A DNA stretch of 61,622 bases from Porphyromonas cangingivalis. GTDB taxonomy: Bacteria > Bacteroidota > Bacteroidia > Bacteroidales > Paludibacteraceae. A model generated the notes under the pieces. That model ran no database searches and was not told where the DNA came from. It worked only from the letters and a program-made list of their open reading frames with translations. Positions 54,896 to 61,622 of this stretch are shown here, one piece after another. Position 1 is the first letter of the stretch. Every line of letters begins with the position of its first letter. The stretch is from the NCBI GenBank assembly GCA_945902955.1, contig CAMDNO010000007.1:1-61622 (forward strand). Reading direction: 5' to 3'. Position numbers and translations under genes: made by a program.

Positions 54896-57036
54896 ATACT
54901 AAACGAATTCTTTTATCATTAACAATACTGTTAGCTTGGAGCTTACAAGCACAATCAAATAAGGCTGTCTATTTAGACGAAAACCAACCTATCGATGTTC
55001 GGGTTGAAGATTTACTTTCAAAACTTACGTTCGACGAAAAAATTGCCTTGCTGCACGCGCAATCAAAATTCAGTATCTCCGGTGTGCCTCGCCTGGGAAT
55101 TCCGGAAATCTGGATGTCCGACGGACCGCATGGTGTGAAGCACGAAAATAGTTGGAACGAATGGAGTTCAGCAAAATGGACCAACGATTCGTGTACCGCA
55201 TTTCCATCGCTCACTTGCTTAGCAGCCAGTTGGAATCCTGCTTTAAGTTATGCTCAGGGAAAAGTAATAGGTGCTGAAGCGCGATACAGAAATAAAGATG
55301 TGATGCTGGGACCTGGCGTAAATATAGCCCGTACCCCACTCAACGGACGAAATTTTGAATACATGGGCGAGGATCCCCATCTCACATCAAAATTAGTAGT
55401 TCCCTATATTAACGGGTTACAGGAAAACGGCGTAGCAGCCTGTGTGAAGCATTACATTCTGAACGATCAGGAAACAAACAAACACACTATCAGTGTGGAA
55501 TTGAGCAACCGTGCGTTGAACGAAATTCACTTCCCTCCTTTCGAGGCTGCTGTGCGCGAAGCCAACGTACAAGCCATTATGTCGTCGTACAACTTAGTAC
55601 GCGGTTTTTATGCCAGCGACAGTGAGTTTCTGCTCACCACCACCCTGAAAAAGAAATGGGGATTTAAAGGAGTTGTCATTTCCGACTGGGACGCAGTTCA
55701 CAGCACTTACCTTCCGGCTATCAATGGATTGGACATTGAAATGGGAACTGAAGGCAAAGACTATAAAGACTATTTTTTTGCAAATCCATTGAAAGAAATG
55801 CTAAAGTCGGGTAAAGTTTCGCAGCAAATTATCGATGATAAAGTGCGTCGCGTGCTTCGACTTAATTTCCTGACGCGCATGAACAAAAACCGACCTTTGG
55901 GTTCGTTTGGAACAACCGAACATGCCATGGCAGCCCGTAAAATAGCTGATGAAGGAATTGTATTGCTCAAAAATACAAAACAGATTTTACCCCTGAATTT
56001 ATACAAAACAAAATCCATTGCCGTAATTGGCGATAATGCCACGCGGGAACAATTGTTGGGCGGTGGAAGTTCTGCCTTGAAAGCACGTTACGAAATTTCA
56101 CCATTAGCTGGTCTTAGAAATAGATTAAAAGATAGTGTACTGATTAACTACACACAGGGATATGCCGTTAAAGGACAGAAAGTTGACAGTTTGTTCAACA
56201 AAGCGTTGGAGGCTGCCCGAAAATCGGATATTGTTCTGTTTTTTGGTGGTTTAAACAAAACAAAGGGTCAGGATTGCGAGGGCGATGATAGAATAAACAT
56301 GAAACTGCCTTATAATCAAGATTCTTTGATAATTGAACTACTAAAAGTGAACCCCAATATGGTGGTCATTCTCAATGGTGGAAATCCAATGGAGATGCCC
56401 TGGAATGATAAAGTTCCGGCTTTGTTGCTTAGTTGGTATCCGGGTATGGAGGGCGGTAATGCCATTGCCCGTGTTTTGTGTGGCGATGTAAATCCTTCCG
56501 GAAAATTACCTGTCACATTTCCCAAAAAACTTAATGACAGTCCTGCACATGCATTAGGAACTTATCCGGGCGAGAAAACCAAAGTAGAATACCTCGAAGA
56601 TATTTTTGTGGGATATCGTTGGTTCGATAAAAAGAAAATAGCACCACTTTATCCTTTTGGATTTGGTTTGTCGTATACGAGTTTTGCGTTCGAAAAAATC
56701 AATACGGACAAAAAAGAGTTCGGACAGAATGAAACTGCCAGCGTGAGCATTACACTTAAAAACACCGGACTTAAAACAGGCGCAGAAGTAGTTCAGCTTT
56801 ACGTATCAGCCATTAAACCCAAAGAAAACAGACCTGCTAACGAACTCAAAGCATTTCAGAAAATAGAGTTAAAAGCCGGCGAACAAAAAACTATCACCTT
56901 TGCAATTACGCCCGAAATGTTGCGCTATTATTCGACGGTTGAAGACAACTGGGTAATACCTGCGGGACAATATCGAATTTCTATCGGAAATTCATCACGC
57001 AATTTACTAAATTCATTAATTTTAAAATACAAATGA
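54892..57036 (+). CDS. GH3 beta-glucosidase-type enzyme
   Basis: A 714-residue exported GH3 enzyme without PA14 insertion. Signal peptide (ILLSLTILLAWSLQAQ). Barrel: DLLSKLTFDEKIALLHA, VPRLGIPEIWMSDGPHGVKHE, NIARTPLNGRNFEYMGEDP, VKHYILNDQE, and nucleophile D265 in VVISDWDAVH. Sandwich domain: GIVLLKNTKQILPL, AVIGDNAT, WYPGMEGGNAIARVLCGDVNPSGKLPVTF in pieces, then a fibronectin III-like domain ending near the C-terminus. It overlaps both neighbours by 4 bases (symporter before, oxidoreductase after), so the three are translationally coupled. Beta-glucosidase or beta-mannosidase-like activity is likely. Confidence 0.94.
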   Translation: MNTKRILLSLTILLAWSLQAQSNKAVYLDENQPIDVRVEDLLSKLTFDEKIALLHAQSKFSISGVPRLGIPEIWMSDGPHGVKHENSWNEWSSAKWTNDSCTAFPSLTCLAASWNPALSYAQGKVIGAEARYRNKDVMLGPGVNIARTPLNGRNFEYMGEDPHLTSKLVVPYINGLQENGVAACVKHYILNDQETNKHTISVELSNRALNEIHFPPFEAAVREANVQAIMSSYNLVRGFYASDSEFLLTTTLKKKWGFKGVVISDWDAVHSTYLPAINGLDIEMGTEGKDYKDYFFANPLKEMLKSGKVSQQIIDDKVRRVLRLNFLTRMNKNRPLGSFGTTEHAMAARKIADEGIVLLKNTKQILPLNLYKTKSIAVIGDNATREQLLGGGSSALKARYEISPLAGLRNRLKDSVLINYTQGYAVKGQKVDSLFNKALEAARKSDIVLFFGGLNKTKGQDCEGDDRINMKLPYNQDSLIIELLKVNPNMVVILNGGNPMEMPWNDKVPALLLSWYPGMEGGNAIARVLCGDVNPSGKLPVTFPKKLNDSPAHALGTYPGEKTKVEYLEDIFVGYRWFDKKKIAPLYPFGFGLSYTSFAFEKINTDKKEFGQNETASVSITLKNTGLKTGAEVVQLYVSAIKPKENRPANELKAFQKIELKAGEQKTITFAITPEMLRYYSTVEDNWVIPAGQYRISIGNSSRNLLNSLILKYK

Positions 57037-58709
57037 AAAAATTCTTTTTTACCTTACTCATTACAGCAAATATATTTGCTTTGTATAGTCAAACTAATAA
57101 AAGTTATGACATAGTGATTTACGGTGGAACTTCTGCCGGAATAAGTGCGGCAATACAGGCCTCGCGCATGGGTAAAAAAGTGTTGCTAATTGAGCCTAAA
57201 AGCAGAATTGGCGGATTAACTACCGGCGGTTTGGGGCAGACAGATATCGGAAATAAACAGGCAATTGGAGGCATAGCCCGCGAGTTTTATCAACAGGTAA
57301 AAGTGCATTATTCGAAGCCTGAAAACTGGAAATGGCAAAACAAAGCAGAATACCGCGATGGTGGTCAAACAATGACCGACCCTAACGAAGATGCTAAATG
57401 GACTTTTGAACCTTCGGTGGCTCTGCATATTTTCCACGATATGCTCCGCTACGAAAAAAATATTACCCTGATTTACAACGAACGCCTAAACCGAAAAAAT
57501 GGTGTTAAAAAAGCAAAGGGGAATATTAAGTCCATTAAAATGGAAAGTGGAAAAAAATTCAAAGCTGCCATGTTTATCGATGCCACTTACGAAGGCGATT
57601 TGCTGGCTACCGCTGGCGTGAGTTATGCCATTGGACGTGAATCGAATAGCGAATATGGCGAAACATTGAATGGGGTTCAGGCAAATGATACGAGTCGTAC
57701 GCTGCGTAATGAACTTTCGACAAATGGAAAAAATCACAATTTAAAATCAGGAATTGACCCTTATATTTGTAAAGGAAAACCTGAAAGTGGTTTATTGCCT
57801 GGTATAAACCCAAACAAGTTGGCAGCCGATGGCTCTGGTGACAAAAATTTCCAGGCTTTTTGCTATCGCATGTGCCTTACCGATCATCCTGAAAACCGCA
57901 TTCCGTTCGAAAAACCTGAAAACTACAACGAGCTAACCTACGAATTGCTCTTTCGCAATTTTGAAGCAGGCGAAAACCGTGAACCATGGATAAATTCAAC
58001 GATGCCCAATCGCAAAACCGATACCAACAACAAACATGGGTTCTCTACTGATTTTATTGGACAAAATTACGATTATGTAGAAGCGAGTTATGCCCAACGA
58101 AAAGAAATTGAAGAGAAACACCGCAATTATCAAAAAGGCTTTATGTGGACCATGGCCAACCATCCGCGTGTACCGGAACACCTCAGAAATGAATTTTCGA
58201 AATGGGGAATGTGCAAAGATGAGTTTCAGGAAGGCAAGGGCTGGCAGGAACAACTATACGTTCGCGAAGGTCGCAGAATGATAAGCGACGTGGTACTTAC
58301 GCAAAAACATTGTGAGGCAATTGAGGTTGTGGAAGATGCTGTAGGATTAGCGGCTTATGGCATGGATTCGCACCACACGCAACGCTACATTACCAGCGAA
58401 GGCTTTGTGCGCAACGAAGGAAATATACAAGCACACGTAAACGCACCCTATCCAATCAGTTACAAATCTATTGTTCCTACAAAAAAACAATGCGGTAACC
58501 TGTTGGTATCTGTTTGTGTAAGTTCAACGCATGTTGCTTTTGGGTCTATCCGTATGGAACCAGTTTTTATGGTACTGGGGCAAAGTGCTGCCATTGCTGC
58601 TTCGCTATCCATCGATAAAAATATTAAGGTTCAGGACTTAGATTATAACGTGCTAAAAGCAGCATTAATAAAATATAAACAACGGTTAATGCATGAAGCA
58701 GGGTTATAA
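57033..58709 (+). CDS. Exported FAD-dependent oxidoreductase (FAD_oxidored type)
   Basis: A 558-residue protein with a signal peptide (FFTLLITANIFALYSQ) followed at once by a Rossmann FAD-binding fold, YDIVIYGGTSAGISAA (glycine-rich loop at 31-36), then LLIEPKSRIGGLTTGGLGQTD and FIDATYEGDLLATAGV. The C-terminal part has SIRMEPVFMVLGQSAAIAAS, characteristic of the PF12831 family found among PUL enzymes. The reaction is unknown; oxidation of a sugar or rhamnosyl/aldose substrate is speculative. It overlaps GH3 by 4 bases and is followed 37 bases later by GH106, so it is an operon member. An exported flavoprotein implies cofactor loading before or after export (twin-arginine motif not seen). Confidence 0.85.
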   Translation: MKKFFFTLLITANIFALYSQTNKSYDIVIYGGTSAGISAAIQASRMGKKVLLIEPKSRIGGLTTGGLGQTDIGNKQAIGGIAREFYQQVKVHYSKPENWKWQNKAEYRDGGQTMTDPNEDAKWTFEPSVALHIFHDMLRYEKNITLIYNERLNRKNGVKKAKGNIKSIKMESGKKFKAAMFIDATYEGDLLATAGVSYAIGRESNSEYGETLNGVQANDTSRTLRNELSTNGKNHNLKSGIDPYICKGKPESGLLPGINPNKLAADGSGDKNFQAFCYRMCLTDHPENRIPFEKPENYNELTYELLFRNFEAGENREPWINSTMPNRKTDTNNKHGFSTDFIGQNYDYVEASYAQRKEIEEKHRNYQKGFMWTMANHPRVPEHLRNEFSKWGMCKDEFQEGKGWQEQLYVREGRRMISDVVLTQKHCEAIEVVEDAVGLAAYGMDSHHTQRYITSEGFVRNEGNIQAHVNAPYPISYKSIVPTKKQCGNLLVSVCVSSTHVAFGSIRMEPVFMVLGQSAAIAASLSIDKNIKVQDLDYNVLKAALIKYKQRLMHEAGL

Positions 58710-58746
58710 ATTTAAATCTGCAACTTGTTTTCTTCAGTATATCAGG

Positions 58747-61622
58747 ATGATTCGAAGATATTTTATTGCTTTCATGATAACAATTCTGAATGTTTTGCAG
58801 GTAGTTGCTCAACACTCAGAGACTGTTATACATCCCGACTCTTTTAAATATCCATCAAAAACCTCCAAAGTGCACACTTGGTGGCACTGGATGGATGGCA
58901 ATGTAACAAAAAATGGAATAACCAAAGACTTGGAGTCGATGGCGCAGCAAGGTATTGCACAGGTTACAATTCTAAATATCGGCTACCTGAAAGACAAAGA
59001 AATTGGAATAAAACGAGTTGCATTTAATTCGCCGGAATGGTATGAATTGTTTCAATGGTCGCTGCAGGAAGCTGCACGACTTGGAATTACTATCGGGGCT
59101 CATAATTGCGATGGTTGGAGTACCAGTGGTGGTCCATGGATAAGTCCGGAAAACTCGATGAAGGATTTTGTATGGACAAAAACCTATCTGAAAGGAGGAA
59201 AAAGATACAAGCTCAAATTACAGAAACCTGTTTCGAGAAAAGATTTTTATCGCGATGTGACTGTACTTGCATATCGAACTGATATTCGACAGAAGTCGTT
59301 TGCAAAAATACATCCGGAATGCAAACTGAATGATAAACTTCTTGGAAATGAGCTGAATGATGGAAGCCCTGTAAGTGGCTTGATAGTTGGAGTGAACGAT
59401 AAGTTACTTTTTAATTATCCTAAAGCTGTAAAAACGTCGAAAATAGCAATATTCCCGCATATCAGTTTTACATGGATGGACTCCCATGATATAAGCGTAA
59501 GTTTTGTGCTGTCTTCGTCGCAGGATGGGACACAGTTTACAGAGATTAAAAAGTTTGATGTAAAAGGAATAAATCAACCACTATCAATTGACTTTTCTGA
59601 AGTTAAGGCAAGATATTTCAAGCTGGAATTAGTGAGTTTTAATAACTCAAAATTGAATAATTACAACTTGTGCGAAGTGCAATTGCTCGATGCTAACGAA
59701 AAACCAGCTTTTCATACTTCAACACCGCATTTATTGGCTAAAACAGTAGCTGTACGTGCTGAAAACCGACATGCATTCGATACTAAAAATACTTCAACGA
59801 ACGGATTTGTTGTTCAGCCAAACGAAATAATTGAGCTAAAAGCTAAAATGACGGGAGATGGCACTCTGGAGTGGAAAGCGCCTAAAGGAAACTGGTGTGT
59901 GTTGCGTTTTGGTTTCACTACTACTAGTATCAAAAACTCTCCTGCTACACCCGAAGGCGAAGGTCTGGAGTGCGATAAAATGGATACTGCAGCACTGAAT
60001 ACACACTTTCAGGGTTTTGCCGAAAAATTAATAAAACATGCCGGCAACTATACAGGAAAAACTTTTAAGTTTTTGCTTGTGGATAGCTGGGAAGCTCAAT
60101 ATCAGAACTGGACGGCCGATATGCCTGCTTCTTTTGAAAAATACAGAGGATACAGTATTTATCAATGGATACCGGCTTTGTGTGGCGAAATTGTGGGTAA
60201 TGTGGAGCTAACTGAAGCTTTTCTGTACGATTTCCGAAAAACTATCGGCGAACTGATAGATGAAAACTATTACGGACATTTCAGCAAATTATGTCATCTA
60301 AACGGTCTCGAAATGCATGCCGAAGCCATTTACGGTGAATCAAACTATCCGCCTGTTGATGTCTTGAAAATTAACCGGCATGCCGATATGCCGATGTTTG
60401 AGTTTTGGTGGGATATTGATAAAGATGGACTTTCGCAGTATAAGCCCTCCTACCCTTTTGAGGCTTTACCTGCGACAGCAGCTACTTTTTATGGCAAACC
60501 AATTGTGGGTGCCGAAGCATATACCGGCATGGCAAGTTACAGTGAATCACCTGCCGACATCAAGCTGTTTGGCGACAAGGCATTTTGTTCGGGTATGAAT
60601 CAAATGATTTTACATAGTTATGTACATCAGCCTGTTGAAAAGAAACCCGGCGTTACGTTGGGTATTTTCTCGTCGCATTTTAACCGCAACAATCCGTACT
60701 GGGAGCAAAGTTCGGAATGGCTGAATTATCAGGCACGGATTCAATCAGTGTTGCAGCAGGGGTTTATAGCGTCCAATATACTGTACTATGTGGGCGATAA
60801 GTTGCCTCAGTATGTAGATTATATTATGCTACACAGTGTTCCTTTCGGATACAGAGCAATAGCATGTAACTTGGATATTTTACAAAACAAAGCGAAAGCT
60901 GAAAACCATAAAATTGTAATTGACAATGGTTTGGAATATCCACTGTTGGTACTACCTAATGTAACTTTGATGGAGTACGAAACTTTAAAGTTAATTGCGT
61001 CGCTGGTGGAACAGGGTGCTGTTGTACTGGGACCAAAACCAACCACACAGTTATCGTTGCAGGCTATACTGAACGATAAGGATAATTTCAATTCATTAGC
61101 AGACAAATTATGGGGTTTAGATTCAATTAATGTGTATGGTAAAGGCAAAGTCCTCAGCAATATGACAATTTCACAGGCTATCGACTACCTGAAACTTACG
61201 CCCGATTTAGCCATTGAAAGCAAAGACTCTTTGCAGTTGATGTATATAAGGAAGAAAAAGGGCGAAGCTGACATGTATTTTGTATATAATCAGCGCGATA
61301 CAACTTTTATGTCAGAATTCAGATTCGGCGTGGGCAGCAAAACTCCACGCATTTTAAATCCGCTAACTGGCGTAATTTCAACGCCCGATAACTATAAATT
61401 TGCAAATGGAGTGATACGTTTTCCGCTTACATTAAAAACGAGGGAGTCGATTATTGTTATTTTCGACCAACAACCTGCAATCCCCAATGTTCCAAAAACG
61501 CTTACAGAAAGTTATTTGGTTACTGATTTGCAAGCAACACTTACATTTAATGCGGATTACGATACTATAATAAAACCGGTTACTTTAAACGCGTTGAAAC
61601 CATTAACTTCGTTTGAAAATCC
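58747..61622 (+). CDS. GH106 alpha-L-rhamnosidase-like enzyme (3' partial)
   Basis: The open frame starts at ATG 58747 (MIRRYFIAFMITILNVLQVVAQ, a clean signal peptide) and runs 958 codons to the right edge without a stop. An in-frame ATG at 58693 would overlap the oxidoreductase gene and lengthen the leader; I prefer 58747. Family GH106 features: KVHTWWHWMDGNVTKNGI near the start, ITIGAHNCDGWSTSGGPWI, an inserted F5/8-type beta-sandwich (about 190-320), and the two acidic motifs FLLVDSWEAQ (E449) and LEMHAEAIYGES (E526). It releases alpha-L-rhamnose, found in rhamnogalacturonan and arabinogalactan. Family-typical length is about 1000-1200, so roughly 100-200 residues lie beyond the window. 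Confidence 0.87.
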   Translation, partial: MIRRYFIAFMITILNVLQVVAQHSETVIHPDSFKYPSKTSKVHTWWHWMDGNVTKNGITKDLESMAQQGIAQVTILNIGYLKDKEIGIKRVAFNSPEWYELFQWSLQEAARLGITIGAHNCDGWSTSGGPWISPENSMKDFVWTKTYLKGGKRYKLKLQKPVSRKDFYRDVTVLAYRTDIRQKSFAKIHPECKLNDKLLGNELNDGSPVSGLIVGVNDKLLFNYPKAVKTSKIAIFPHISFTWMDSHDISVSFVLSSSQDGTQFTEIKKFDVKGINQPLSIDFSEVKARYFKLELVSFNNSKLNNYNLCEVQLLDANEKPAFHTSTPHLLAKTVAVRAENRHAFDTKNTSTNGFVVQPNEIIELKAKMTGDGTLEWKAPKGNWCVLRFGFTTTSIKNSPATPEGEGLECDKMDTAALNTHFQGFAEKLIKHAGNYTGKTFKFLLVDSWEAQYQNWTADMPASFEKYRGYSIYQWIPALCGEIVGNVELTEAFLYDFRKTIGELIDENYYGHFSKLCHLNGLEMHAEAIYGESNYPPVDVLKINRHADMPMFEFWWDIDKDGLSQYKPSYPFEALPATAATFYGKPIVGAEAYTGMASYSESPADIKLFGDKAFCSGMNQMILHSYVHQPVEKKPGVTLGIFSSHFNRNNPYWEQSSEWLNYQARIQSVLQQGFIASNILYYVGDKLPQYVDYIMLHSVPFGYRAIACNLDILQNKAKAENHKIVIDNGLEYPLLVLPNVTLMEYETLKLIASLVEQGAVVLGPKPTTQLSLQAILNDKDNFNSLADKLWGLDSINVYGKGKVLSNMTISQAIDYLKLTPDLAIESKDSLQLMYIRKKKGEADMYFVYNQRDTTFMSEFRFGVGSKTPRILNPLTGVISTPDNYKFANGVIRFPLTLKTRESIIVIFDQQPAIPNVPKTLTESYLVTDLQATLTFNADYDTIIKPVTLNALKPLTSFEN

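Overview
This window comes from an AT-rich Bacteroidota genome, most likely a Bacteroidales relative such as the Paludibacter or Marinilabiliales groups. The genus is inference. The phylum rests on a SusC/SusD pair, TAnnTTTG-type promoters, lipoproteins of the SusD kind, and two proteins ending in type IX secretion (T9SS) type A sorting domains. Almost every intact gene lies on the + strand and almost every product is an exported carbohydrate-active enzyme, so the window is a very large glycan-degradation cluster.

Layout. (1) 1-9200: the tail of a small hypothetical protein, a strong terminator, a secreted (alpha/alpha)6-type protein of no family I can name, and a giant 2065-residue modular protein with a clan GH-A catalytic domain and a T9SS tail. 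(2) 9318-16471: a tight operon with a FISUMP-domain protein, a CBM9-like/esterase fusion, a serine-type sulfatase and a GH115 alpha-glucuronidase. (3) 16472-31265: after an inverted-repeat element comes an operon with a second (alpha/alpha)6 protein, GH2, a small clan GH-A enzyme, two GH28 polygalacturonases, a GH36-like alpha-galactosidase and a PA14-bearing GH3. A decayed copy of the N-terminus of the GH36-like gene lies between the two GH28 genes. (4) 31266-32807: a gene graveyard holding a broken polysaccharide deacetylase and a broken, internally deleted AlbA_2/ATPase-type gene on the - strand. (5) 32808-44109: GH116, an AraC-family regulator, then SusC, SusD, a DUF5018-like surface lipoprotein and a CBM9-like T9SS protein, closed by a terminator. 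(6) 44256-61622: GH130 mannosylglucose phosphorylase, CE7 acetylesterase, GPH sugar symporter, GH27, a chimeric remnant of a symporter gene, GH20, a second GPH symporter, GH3, an FAD oxidoreductase and a GH106 rhamnosidase that runs off the end.

How the parts fit. SusC/SusD and the surface lipoprotein would capture and import oligosaccharides, while T9SS-exported proteins act outside the cell. Periplasmic exo-enzymes and esterases would strip side chains: galactose, glucuronic acid, rhamnose, HexNAc, acetyl and sulfate. The two GPH symporters would carry small sugars into the cytoplasm, where GH130 phosphorolyses mannosyl-glucose. The GH130/CE7/GH27/GH3/GH116 half fits acetylated galactoglucomannan, while the GH28/GH2/GH106/GH115 half fits pectin or arabinogalactan decoration. 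The substrate assignment is inference; no endo-mannanase and no polysaccharide lyase was recognised. An AraC regulator with a plausible two-site operator in front of SusC, rather than a hybrid two-component or sigma/anti-sigma pair, appears to control the import operon.
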